Shown piece by piece: positions 1-10,627 of a stretch of DNA of 64,000 bases (within the stretch, counting starts at the first letter, position 1; every line of letters begins with the position of its first letter). Below the pieces are notes generated by a model. The model had not been told where the DNA came from. It made no database searches and saw only the letters and a list, made by a program, of their open reading frames with translations. The position numbers were made by a program, and so were the translations under genes. Location of the stretch: contig JALRMH010000004.1 in assembly GCA_026119935.1 (NCBI GenBank), positions 1,240,001-1,304,000 on the forward strand, read 5' to 3'. Source of the stretch: Endothia cerciana (Eukaryota; Ascomycota; Sordariomycetes; Diaporthales; Cryphonectriaceae).

Positions 1-1415
1 GCGAAGAGGGCCTGCATTTTCTTCGCGTCTGCTTTCGTGGGATCGATGTTTAGTGGCTACCTCCAGGCTGCACTGTATACTGGGATGGACGGCGTGGGCG
101 GCCTGTCGGGCTGGCGTTGGCTCTTCATCTTCGACGGCGTCATCACCTTGCCCATGGCCCTGTGGGGTAGGTGGCCTCCGGTGTTCAGATACGTGACTGG
201 GACATCGCCTCTGATGAGACTCGCTCTGTAGGCTACTTCGCGCTGCCGGATCTTCCGAGCAATACCCGCGTCCGCTGGTTGAGCCCTGAAGAGAAGGCTC
301 TTGCCCTCGAACGCATGAAGCGCGCCGGCAAGCAACTCGAGGAGCCTTTCACACTCCAGGGGCTGAGGCGGGTCCTGAAGAGGTGGCATTTCTGGGTGTA
401 CACTGCTTACTATACGTGGGTCTGGCCTGAAAGAGTCCGGAGGAACTTCTCCCGCATATTGTCTGACCCCGGCGACAGTTTCTTTATTTGCAGCGAGAAC
501 ATTGGTTCCTATATGAACCTGTGGCTGAAGAGCCTCGGCCGGTGAGCCCAGCCCCATATGCTTGGCTTATGGGCCAGGTATTCGGCTGATATGGAACCCA
601 GCTACACCGTCTCGGAGATCGACACCTACCCGACGGTCATCAACGCGGTCACGATCGTGACTACACTGAGCTACGGCTGGACGAGCGACGCGCTCCAGAT
701 GCGGGCGCCCATCGTCTACTTCTCGCTCCTGGTGTGCTTCTTCGCGGCCGTAAACCTGGCCGTCTGGGACGGTGTGCCGTTCGGGCTGAAGTGGGCCTCC
801 TACTATCTCACGGGGTGAGCCGCTCGAGCAGTCTGGGGGTGGGACGAGTCGCTGACGGGTGGATATGAAACCGGGTAGCTTCGCTCAGGGATCCGGCCCT
901 GTCTTCCTCGTACGTGGACTCTCTCCCCCGTGACTGCAGACTTGCCACCACACGCCCGTCGGATCCGGCTGACATGTCCCCTAGACCATGGTCAACGAGC
1001 ATTGCGCGGGCGACAGCCTCGAGCGGAAGATCATCCTCGGCAGTACGAATTCGGTAGCGTGAGTTGACAAGCCGCTCCCGGTGTCACGTCCCCCGTTCCT
1101 CCCGTGCCACGAGGAGACGTGGCTCATCATGCTGGCTGTCACCTTTAACTAGCTAAACTATCATGCAGGTATGCTTTCAACGCCTGGATCCCTCTCATCT
1201 CGTACGACACTATATACGCCCCGCGCTTCCTGGCCGGAAACGCGACCACCGTCGCGATGATCATCTGTGCAGCTTCGACCCTGACGCTCGCGGTCTTTCT
1301 GCAGGGGCGGGATGCTGGCCCCAGGTCTTTGGCCCGCGCAAGTGAGGCCGACGATGGACGGAGCGGGGAGCGGACTCGGGTCGAGAACGCGGATGAAAAG
1401 CACGTGACGATCTGA
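1..1415 (+). CDS. Dal5/allantoate-permease-type MFS transporter, 3' part
   Basis: This is the C-terminal part of a plasma-membrane major facilitator of the anion:cation symporter (Dal5/Tna1/Liz1-like) family; the 5' end lies outside the window. The exons I infer are <1-166, 232-415, 479-541, 578-814, 879-909, 985-1058 and 1169-1415. They join in phase into a chain with family hallmarks: GWRWLFIFDGVIT, the central-loop segment ALPDLPSNTRVRWLSPEEKA, SENIGSYMNLWLKSLGR, KWASYYLTG, AQGSGPVFL and VNEHCAGDSLERKIILGSTN. Exon 5 is only 31 nt long and supplies GFAQGSGPVFL. The last exon gives a final helix and a charged cytoplasmic tail ending HVTI. Substrates in this family include allantoate, nicotinate, pantothenate and biotin-like acids; the sequence does not tell which applies. 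The gene converges on the OB-fold gene downstream. Confidence 0.88.
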
Positions 1416-2051
1416 ATGTGCGCAACGGGCCGTGATACCTGGGATCATTGTGTGTGCAGGCCAGGTTGACGTGGTGGATGAAAGTTAAACGAGAAATCCG
1501 CTTGGGAAGTCCAGGTCACTCCACCGTGTAGCTGCTCAGCCACATCTTCTCCGGGGCCTTGAAAGTAGTATGAGCTCATAGACTCATCGTCTCAACACTA
1601 GCATGTAAAAGGCTCGGTTCGCATTCGACCTGCGGACTATGTGGGTGTAGGTAGGATACTATCAAAGCCTCGATCAACCTACAAGGCTATCAGACATCAC
1701 GGCAGACAAACAAAGACCATAATCAAGCGCACTCAGAAGATGGCAATCGGTGTGAATCTTGGCTCGATTCTCAGTCCCTCGGGACATGAATGTAGGACAT
1801 GCCCTATCTCATGCCTCACTTCTAAATGCCCAATGCCAGTGTTATTGCGCTGCCATCCCCAGAAGCCGAAATGCCATATGTAGTAGCCATGTCAAAAATC
1901 CAGCCAGATGCACGGGAGCGGGAAGAAAGCCACTGCGGCTTTGGGCATCCTCTTTACAAGCATCCCCCCACGTGCTATTTGCTCCCTTCACCGTGAGGCC
2001 ACCTCCTCGCAGGCCAGACGAAAAGTTTTCGGCCCGCGCAAAAGACGCTGC
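1416..2051. other. Intergenic, convergent 3' regions
   Basis: This stretch lies between two converging genes. I see no convincing coding frame, only short spurious open frames. It should hold the 3' UTRs and polyadenylation signals of both genes. Confidence 0.6.
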
Positions 2052-5000
2052 TCACTTCTTTGCTCGGCTCTCCCGTCCGTTTTCGACCACCTCATCCACA
2101 GCCTGGTTGAGTTTGGCCTTGGCGGCGTCATCCAGAGCAGCATACCAGCCCCTCAGGTCAAGCAGGAACTTTGTCTCTGTGTCATTTAGTTCGACCGGCG
2201 CTGCTCTCATTTCCGGCTCATCATTCCCGTTGACCTTGAACACGGCCCAGCTGGACTCGTTCTTTTTGGTTTTGAGCCCGAAGCCGAGACCAGGCAACGA
2301 GACCACTGTGAAGCCGCGCAGCAGAACCGAGTCACCGGGCTTCACGGTGGGCAGATAGTCCCTGTGCAGGCTGTACAGGTTGACCTCAATTACGGCATCA
2401 GGGGCGACGGATGGGTCGGTCACAGTGAACGACGAGGCGTACTCGCGGGTGGCGGTGCGCTTGGGTGGCGTCTGAGCGCTCGTCGCGACCACTGCGGCAT
2501 CCAGCCGTACCACATGGTTGTTATATTTCCCCAGATCCTTGAGAGCTGCACAGTCAGGCATTTCATCTTCAAGCCGCCTGACCAGGTCCGTCTTGTTGCA
2601 CGTGGCCGAGGTAGCGGATACCTTTCGCTTGGTCTTGGCTGTTGGTGACTTGAGCGCAGCACGAGCCAGCTGGATGCTCATGTCCTCTTTCTCTTTCTCT
2701 GGGCTTGCAGCCTTCTGGAAACTCATAGCCTTACTACGAGTCGTCCTTGGGCTGCGCGGGGTCTGCTCGGATGAGACTTGCCGCTGGCCTTTCTTTGAGG
2801 CAGAGGCGGGTTTCCAGGCTTTCAAGTCCGAAGGAACGCGAGTCTTCCGAGCCCCGCGCTTTGGCTTGCTCGAGGGGGTTGGCTCGACCTCTGCTTCTGG
2901 AGCATCCGAGGCTTGCGAAGTAGTAGTAGTGATGAAGCTAGCGTGCGCATCGTCAGTAGCGACAGGAGACGACTTCTGCATATTAGGCTTTTCAGTAGTG
3001 TCATGAGTGCCTCCGCCATCGTCGCTATGTGGACCGCCAACCTGGGTGAACGAACGTCGCTCCTTGGCCGCGACTGGGGTGTTGGGCAACTGGTTCTCCT
3101 CATGGTGCGCTGGCGCCGGAAAGTTGTCGTGCTTAGCAGGCTCTGTTTCAGCAGTTAAGAAGTCAACGCTATCGTCGTCACCTGCTTCCTTCTCCTGAGC
3201 TGATTGCGTTTCCACACCATTGATCTCATGGTTATTCCCCTCTTCTGTGAGCTCTCCTGCATCCACCATCTCGACATCCTCGCCTTCTTTGGCGCTCATG
3301 TGATCCTCCTTAGGCATCGCATGCTGAGAAAAAACCAGCTCTGTTTGTTGCGTCTCGATTGAAGTCTCATGTTGCTCACTGACTTGAGTCTCAACGTGAC
3401 TAGTGACGGTAGTCACCGAAACGTCGATCTTGGCCGCAGCGTCGACCTTTTGATCCCGCGACCCAGGTGGAGATGGAGGCGCCGCTTGTTGCTCATTTGC
3501 AGGATCTCCACCATCCTCAGGCCTTCGGTCTTCCGCCTCGGCGGCCGCCTCTGCCGCAGCATCTACATCCTCCTTTTGTAACTCCTTATGGGGCTCCTCG
3601 TCCGTGTCTTTCTGTTGTGGTTGCGTCGATTGTCCTCCGGCGTCTTGCTGTGCCGCATCGGTCCGGGACGCCGGTCCTTGCTCTTCCGTAGATGGTGCTC
3701 GAGGCTCTTCTTGAACAATGCTGCCCTCCACGAGATCGTCAACCATTCCGTCACCCTGAGATAATGGACTGTGATTGTCCATATCGGTGATCTGACTGTG
3801 AAACGATCCGGCCAAGTCATCGTCGTCGCCGTGCTCCTCGTCTACATCCATTGCGTCTTTTGCACCACTAGACTGCCGGTGCATCCAGTGCTCCACATCG
3901 GCCGCCGTGATCTCATCTTGCTTCTCGTGGTCCATGATCTCTACGCTGCCGCTATTCGCTGTGTCGCGAGTTCGGCCCGGGCTCAGCGTCGTGGCCTCTT
4001 CCACCTCGGCAACACTGACGACGGTGCCAACGGTGATGTTCGTCTCTCTGACCGAATCAACATCTTCGCGCATTTCATAGCCCTCGATATCGTCCTCGCC
4101 CTGTTCAGAGCCCGCAATACCACCTTCATCACTTTCGGATCCACCGGCATCCTCGCTGTCGCCGAATTCTTCGGCGCCATGATCTAGGTCCTCCTCAACC
4201 TCCCCTTCGGAATCATCATCTTCTTGCTGAGGTCCCAAACCTTGCGGCCACGACCGGAAAGCAGCAAATGGCTGACTGGTCTGAGCTGGTTGACCGCCAT
4301 GGTCATCCTTTAAGTCCAAATCAGCTCGACCATGAGACTGATGCCGCGGAGGCTGAATCTGAGCCGCTTGCTTAGCTGGTGGCTCATCACCATCTGAGTC
4401 GGAGAGCAGGTCAATGACGACTGGTTCTTTCTGGACTGTGGGTTGTGACGGAGGCTGAGGCTGGGGCGGAAAACGCGATGTTTGGGAAAAGTAGTTCACC
4501 GCTTCATCATCTTCGTAGTCTTCCTCGTCGTAATCATTGTGGTCGTAGCCGCGATCGCCTCCATAGAACGGCTGTTCGTCCTCATCTAGCAGCTCGTCCC
4601 CGGAGAGTGGCTCCTCCTCCTCGTCGTAACCTTCCTCGTCGTCCGAAACGCGGTCATAGTTCCTCAGGTCATAGTCATCGCCCTTCTGGTCCTCATCGTA
4701 GTCTGCCTCTTCATCACTATCCATAGAATCCTCATCCTCACCCGCGGACGCATCTTCCCTGTCTGGAAGAGCCTCCTGCGGCACCCCTTGTCGATAGACT
4801 GGCCTCGAAAGCGGTCCCTCTTGCCTCATCTCGTCCGCATTCCGCGTTCCATCATCCACCTCAGGAGGTATCATACCGGGGGGTGTCGTCTCTGGAACAC
4901 CTTCATCTGAACGAAGGTCCTCTGCAGGATCTATACGGCCCACTACGTGACTGGTGTCATAGTGCTGGGATCCCAAAGGCCATAGAGGCACGCTACGGTC

Positions 5001-6710
5001 TTGTAGACGAGTATCGATCGGGGTCTGCCTGACAGACGCCTCGGGTTCACGGTGGGGTTGAGCGTCTCGCGCGACATTGCCGAAGGGGTTCTGTGGTGTG
5101 GGTGATGCGGAAGCTGGAGGTTCTTGTTGGTCCGGGTACGATTCTGGATAAGGACGAGCATCCGAGTGCTGCGCTAACGTCCGTGAGGTTGCAAAGGATG
5201 AGCCACCAAGTGAGGGCTGCGGCTTTTGACCAAACCCGAACCTGAGAGAGCCACATGTGACACCGAGCCCAGAGCTAGCCGTTGGCGCTTGAGAATATGC
5301 AGGTTGCGTCGGCGCAGGACCAGTTCCAAAGAGGGAGGAGGCCGTCCCGAAACCTTGATCCGTTGCGCCATTTGGAGCTGCTCTAAATAGTGAAGAGCCC
5401 TGCGCCGGACCTTGATCATTCGGAGCAGCCGAGCCCTGGTGCCTGCCACCATTCGGCGCTGCCCCAAATATTGAAGAGCTCTGCCCGGGTCCCACGCTGA
5501 GCGGAGCAGCTGGGCCCTGAGGCGCACGGAAACCTGCCGGAACATTTGAACCGACTCGAGGGGAGCCAGAATAGCTAGAAGGCGAACCAAAAGGATTCTG
5601 TGCAGTGCGTTCCGTCGCGTTCCCACGGCGCTCGTCTGACACTGGCGCCACGGGTCTCCAAGGAGCGGCTTGGACACCCACGTCGGCCATAGCAAAACCG
5701 AACGCCTGCGTGACTTCCTGGCGGAAGGATAGCGAAACCTGTGGCTGGCCCCAGTTCTTGACCGGCGTGTTGAGAGAGCTCGAAGGTGGAGGCGGAAGCT
5801 CGAACTCGTTCGTCTGGGCTTCTCCATCCGTCATCTCGATCGGTTCCCGCGCGTCTTGCGTGCCGACATTGCCATTCTGCTCCTGCTCCACCGATGGGGG
5901 GTCCTGTGGTCCTTCCGGCTCAGGGCTGCTGCTGCCTTCGCGATATCTCCACATGCGATTCTGAACCGAGTATCGAGGTCGCTTGCGGCCCTTGCCTCGT
6001 CTACCACCGTCCGCTTCCAGTTCTTCATCGAGGTCGAGCTCAAACAGTGGGCCGTATGAAACTCGTGATCTCTTGGCGAATATCGGTGACTCGTATTCAT
6101 CGGGGGCAGTTCGATCGGAGGGCTTTGCCGGGGTCGCGACAGGCTCGTCTACCGAGACAGCGGTGTCGATCTCTGCGACCGGCAGGGGCTCGGGTGCTTT
6201 GGGTGACTCGACAGTGTAAGCCTGGTCGATGTTGACGAGCCTTGTCTCTTGGGTCTCGCCGAGAGTAGCCTGCAGACCTGGTCAGAAGCTGTGAGGTATC
6301 TGTAGAACCACGCATCCCACCTTGAGCATGAGCCTGCCCGCGAACCTAAGCTGCCAGTCCAGGCGCGAACCGGCTGGTCGTGCTGGCTCCTCGTCCCTGG
6401 CCCACTCCACACCATCCAGGGCCAGCACGACCTCATCGCCGCTACCGAGCTCCCACCTGCCGACAGCCTCGGCGGCGGGGCCGCTGAGATGCACGCGCAC
6501 CGATCCTTTGTCGCGACGCAAACGGAAGTCGGGCTCGGCGAGAAGGAAGGCGAAGCTCCTGGTCACAGAGCTGTAGGGCCAGGTAATGGTAACCTCGCCG
6601 TGGACCTTGCGAGCTGCCTGGCCGGCGAAGCCGGGGTTCAATTCCGCTATGGGTGTTGCGACCCTTGTTGCGAGCAGCTGCTCGACGTCCTCATCTGAAG
6701 GCGCCGCCAT
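2052..6710 (-). CDS. Large protein with POT1/Cdc13-type telomeric OB fold
   Basis: Two exons (6710-6321 and 6269-2052) joined by a 51-nt intron in phase encode about 1535 residues. The C-terminal ~150 residues resemble the telomeric single-strand DNA-binding OB fold (POT1/Cdc13/TEBP type): FTVTDPSVAPDAVIEVNLYS, LPTVKPGDSVLLRGFTVVS, then a segment containing SSWAVFK. Exon 1 (residues 1-130) is compact and beta-rich and may be a second OB-like domain. Between them lies a very long disordered region. It holds repeated NPFG/SLFG/AAPNG pieces near residues 350-440, a strongly acidic stretch rich in D, E and Y, and basic nuclear-localisation-like tracts such as KPKRGARKTR before the OB fold. A nuclear role in telomere or other ssDNA binding follows from the fold and is inferred. 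It could instead be a general chromatin or DNA-repair protein. It is divergent from the FMO gene. Confidence 0.75.
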
Positions 6711-7451
6711 GGTTGCGAAAGGGGTCGCCGCAATGTGGTTCGAGGGATGGTCAGATCATGGTTCGCGCTGGGGGAGGGACAGAAGGTATCTTGGCCATCT
6801 GATAGAAGCCGCGCTGACGGTTGAGCGTGCCAACTAGGAGCCAGCAGCCCTCGGAATTGTTCTTGTGTTTATTGGTGGGGGGGAAAGCAGAGGAGGACAG
6901 GAGGTAAAGTACGGTCGTGACGACAGAGAGAACGTGCTAAACAGCTGAGGTGGAGGTTTGCAGGGTCGAAGGTACCAAAGTGCCTTTGTCTTTCGGGACC
7001 AGTGACAGGGGTGCGGTCAGGGTGCTAAGTGGTCAAGGGTTACTACTACACAAGTAGTACTAGATACTTACCATAGTATCACAGTGGTACTATACCATAG
7101 TACATAGGAGGTGCCGTCTCTATTCCGACCCCCTTCCGCTCCGATACGGAGGCAATGGGTCCACACCCCCGGGACGAACATCACGCGATAAAGTCTGATG
7201 AGATTCTCCTGCTCGAGAGCATAACATATCCTACTATATTTTCTGTATACCGTCTGTGTCTTTTTATATTCCTTATCCCCCCGGTTTCTAGCTCGTCTCT
7301 GCGTTGCCGTCTGACAGTATACCAGAGCGCCCTGGCTGCCTTTAGATTATCACCATTTCCTTTCCACCCGGCCCATTCATCTCGTCTACTGAGATATCTC
7401 GGCAGGGGTTCCGAGCAGTTCTACACACACTCAAGCCCACCATCGTGCACC
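6711..7451. promoter_or_regulatory. Divergent intergenic region with hairpin and ACCATAGTA repeats
   Basis: This 741-bp region separates the start codons of two divergent genes and must contain both promoters. Bases 7041-7059 form a perfect 7-bp stem (TACTACT/AGTAGTA) with loop ACACA. ACCATAGTA occurs at 7070 and 7094. The FMO start sits in a near-ideal context (CACCATGG at 7449-7456), which favours it over the in-frame upstream ATG at 7155. Confidence 0.55.
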
Positions 7452-8873
7452 ATGGGCTCCCTCGGCCCCGGTACCTTTGACGTCAGGAGGGTTGCCGTCA
7501 TAGGCGCCGGGCCCTGCGGCCTCTCGGCGGCTAAGTACCTCGTCGCACAGCAGGGCTTCGAGTCCGTCGTGGTGTATGAGCAGAACCCGGAGGTGGGCGG
7601 CGTGTGGCTGTACAGCAGGCGGCCCTCGGGTGCGCTGCGCGTCCCACAGACGAGCCCATTCTGCCCGCCTGACCCCCCGCTGAGGCCGGAGGACGGCTCC
7701 GCGCCCCTCTTCGCCTCGCCCATGTATGAGATCCTCAACACGAACATCCCGTGGACCTTGATGAAGTACGGCGACAGGGACTTCCCGGAGGGCTCGCTCA
7801 TCTTCCCGACGCGGCAGGGCGTCCAGGACTACCTGGTGGAGTACTCGCAGGACGTCCGGCACCTGATCGAGTTCTCGACCGCGGTCCGGGCCGTCAAGCC
7901 CAGGCGCGAAGGGGCCAGGGACCGCTGGGACATCGAGACGGAGAACCTGCTGAACGGGGAGAGGTGCGAGCAGACCTTCGACGCCGTCGTTGTCGCATCC
8001 GGGCACTACTCAACAACATTTATCCCCGACGTGAAGAACATCAGGGAGTTCCACGCGGCGCACCCAGGCGTTATCTCCCACTCGAAGAGCTACCGCACGC
8101 CCGAGGGCTTCGCGGGCAAGAAGGTGCTGGTCGTGGGCAATGCCGCATCGGGCCTCGACATCGCGTCGCAGGTCAGCCGACACTGCAGGGCGCCCCTGCT
8201 CCTGTCCGTGCACGAGCCCACGCCCGAGGAGAATCTCGCCCACGTCGGCGCGGAGGAGGTCCCCGCGATAGAGGAGTTCCTGGTGGGGGAGAAGGGTGTC
8301 AGGTTCACAGACGGGCGGGTCGAGAGGGACCTGGACGCCATCCTGTACTGCACCGGGTACCTCTTCACCTTCCCAGCCCTTGAGTCTCTGACGCCCGGTC
8401 TCGTATCCGACGGACGGAGGGTACACGGCCTCTACAGGCACCTCTTCCACATCGACCACCCAACGCTGGTCTTTCCCGGCCTGCCCATAAAAGTTGTGCC
8501 CTTCCCGGTATCCGAGGCACAGGCGGCCGTCTTCGCCAGGGTCTGGTCCAACTCTCTGCCCCTGCCGTCGGTAGAGGAGATGTCACGATGGGAGGAGGAA
8601 GAGGCCGCGAGACGAGGGAAGGCATTCCACGTCTTCCCCAAGGGCGGCGACGGCGATTACCTCGACGGGTTCCACGAATGGGCCATGAAGTCTACCAGCG
8701 GCAAGGGCAAGGAGCCGCCGGTGTGGGATGACGACCAGAAGTGGCAGAGAGCGACGTACGCCGAGGCGAAGTTGAAGTTTGAAACGACGGGGAGGAAGGC
8801 GAGGTCGCTCAAGGAGTTAGGGTTTGAGTACCAGCCTCCGAGCCAGGTTGACGACAAGCAGGATATCGTATAG
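7452..8873 (+). CDS. Flavin-containing monooxygenase (FMO-like)
   Basis: An intronless frame of 473 codons encodes an FAD- and NADPH-dependent monooxygenase that would oxygenate soft nucleophiles (N or S) or ketones. The FAD Rossmann motif VAVIGAGPCGLSAAKYL is at residues 14-30 (GAGPCG 18-23), followed by EQNPEVGGVW. The FMO-type segment VVVASGHYSTTFIPD lies near residue 180. The NADP-binding motif VVGNAASGLDIA (229-234) carries Ala in place of the central Gly, a variation I believe occurs in fungal FMOs. The YCTGYLFTFP segment corresponds to the ATGY motif. Length fits fungal members. An open frame runs upstream to 7155, but that leader shows no domain and I take the ATG at 7452, just before the FAD fold. 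No signal peptide is seen. Substrate unknown. The neighbours do not suggest a biosynthetic cluster. Confidence 0.9.
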   Translation: MGSLGPGTFDVRRVAVIGAGPCGLSAAKYLVAQQGFESVVVYEQNPEVGGVWLYSRRPSGALRVPQTSPFCPPDPPLRPEDGSAPLFASPMYEILNTNIPWTLMKYGDRDFPEGSLIFPTRQGVQDYLVEYSQDVRHLIEFSTAVRAVKPRREGARDRWDIETENLLNGERCEQTFDAVVVASGHYSTTFIPDVKNIREFHAAHPGVISHSKSYRTPEGFAGKKVLVVGNAASGLDIASQVSRHCRAPLLLSVHEPTPEENLAHVGAEEVPAIEEFLVGEKGVRFTDGRVERDLDAILYCTGYLFTFPALESLTPGLVSDGRRVHGLYRHLFHIDHPTLVFPGLPIKVVPFPVSEAQAAVFARVWSNSLPLPSVEEMSRWEEEEAARRGKAFHVFPKGGDGDYLDGFHEWAMKSTSGKGKEPPVWDDDQKWQRATYAEAKLKFETTGRKARSLKELGFEYQPPSQVDDKQDIV

Positions 8874-9200
8874 AGAGGGGGGTTAGCTGGTGTATTTATT
8901 ATACCCGGTTAGCGCAGAAGACTGATTGTTGGTAGCCCAGAGACTTGATTCATGCCTCCTGAGTTGCAAGATAGTTTTTTGCTGTCCGTGACCGTTCTTT
9001 TGTCAACAAAGGCGTCCCCTCAGAGGGATTTGAATGCTTCACCGCAAATGGACTTGCATTCCTCTCAGTATGATTATGTGCAGATCAGTTCCGCAGACTG
9101 ATACCCACCGACCCGTGTCGCTCACTTCATCGGGTGCCGCACTGCGATGCTATAAACACAGATCCCAGTCTCAGCTCGGCCATACCCGTGGCTCTTTCAC
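8874..9200. other. Convergent intergenic spacer
   Basis: The spacer lies between the FMO stop and the rhodopsin-domain gene stop. I see no gene in it. It presumably carries two 3' UTRs. Confidence 0.6.
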
Positions 9201-10627
9201 CTAGGTCGATGGAGGCCACTCATTACAGCTCCTCAAAGGCATCTCCGCGCTATCCTCGAGCACGGACGCAGGGCATCTCTCGACCTTCTCTTCTGCATAC
9301 CTCGTGGTGGCCGACATCGCCTGGCCCCGCTCCGCTTTGGACTCGATCTCCCACTTCGTCTCGGCGGTGATCGACCCCGGGATCTCTGATGGGCGTCGAT
9401 GAGTCGCTGTGGCTATGTGAGCTTCATGATCCCCCATGGCCCCTTGTGTCTGGGCGGCAAACGAGTCGAGGACCTTGAACGAGCGGCCCCAGCTACTCCA
9501 GGCGCTTGGTCTACTCGAATGACTGTGGGCCGGCCCATCCAGGACGCCTCTCTCACTCGTTACGAGTGGGCTCGAATTCGCCATGCCAGGTGAAGACCGG
9601 AATAACGGCTTCAGGAAAGGCAGACACGCTACGATGATGGTTGTGGAACCCTCGACTGCCGACAGGCAGCCCGTGGAAACCACGGCGTAGGTTGTGTCTA
9701 TGAGGTCCATCCTTGGGATCTCATATTGTCTCACTATCGCGATTGCCACCGTACTGCGTGTCCCGACAAACATTAGCCCAAGGACAACGTGGCCTGTTCT
9801 CGCATAGAAGGGCTTAGCACTTACATGAGTCCCAGACTAAACAGCCCCATGATGAACACCTTTCGCCCCAGCGGAAGGTACATCTTGTATAGGTAAGGCA
9901 TGGGCAGTGTTAGGATAAGAGTGTCCACGACCAGGTTGATGAGGCTATTCCAGAAATAGAACGCCTTCACGTCAACGCAGCGACCACCCGGGGCCGTCTG
10001 GTCCCAGAAGAAAGAGATCGGCGAGCAGAAAAACACCGCGCTGAAGAAGGCCCCCGTGCTCCAGAGTACCGTGAAGGCTGCCAGCATCTTCACGGCGAGC
10101 AACACCTCGCGGAATGGCATCAGCGATGCGTACAGTGCCAGCACGGAAAGCTTGCCAAGGCACCATAGCGGCGTCAGAAACAGCTGGTAGGACCAGAGAC
10201 CCTAGGCACGGCGGAAGAGGGGAAGTCAGCTTCTTTCCCCCTATATACCAAGTTCTCGTGAGCGAGCACCGGGTCGAGACGCACCAAGTAAAACACTCTG
10301 ATGGGCCCTGGGCCGTATTTAGCGACGATGTCAACCGAATGCAACCCCGCGCCGCCCTTGACCACTACAACCCATAGATCGGCACTCATCAAGAGGAAGA
10401 AGACCTTTGCCCAAGTGTCAGTTATGGATGGTGTCCGCCTGGATCGTTCCACCTTGACGGACCTCAGCCAACCCAATGGAGACATCGCTCCAGTCCCAGT
10501 TGCCCCGATGTTTGTACCTGGCAATGAAGCGAAGAGTGACGAGGCACAGAGTCAGGCAAACACCAAGCGACGAGATGACGAGTATCCAAATCTGCCCGGG
10601 ACTGTTTATTGGCAATGCTGGAGACAT
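9201..10627 (-). CDS. Fungal rhodopsin-domain integral membrane protein
   Basis: Four exons (10627-10463, 10404-10285, 10201-9825 and 9753-9201) splice in phase into about 404 residues. The product has the layout of the fungal seven-helix rhodopsin-domain family (SAT4/PTH11-related). Helix 1 is ILVISSLGVCLTLCLVTLRF, followed by ARYKHRGNWDWSDV. Then come WVVVVKGGAGLHSVDI, the helix containing LGKLSVLALYASL, FFSAVFFCSPISFFWD with a cysteine-bearing loop, NSLINLVVDTLILTLPMPYL and the diagnostic VEGSTTIIVACLPFLKPL. The C-terminal ~110 residues are polar and cytoplasmic-looking. A receptor or sensor role is often proposed for the family, but no ligand can be read here. Introns are 58, 83 and 71 nt. 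A second family member lies at 58505-60344. Confidence 0.82.

Noticed and set aside
1330..2042. GGCCCGCGCAA shared between the permease 3' end and the spacer
   Set aside because: It is only an 11-mer in GC-rich DNA, and no longer duplication surrounds it.
7155..7451. In-frame extension of the FMO frame to an upstream ATG
   Set aside because: It has no domain content, and the ATG at 7452 has an ideal start context directly before the FAD fold.
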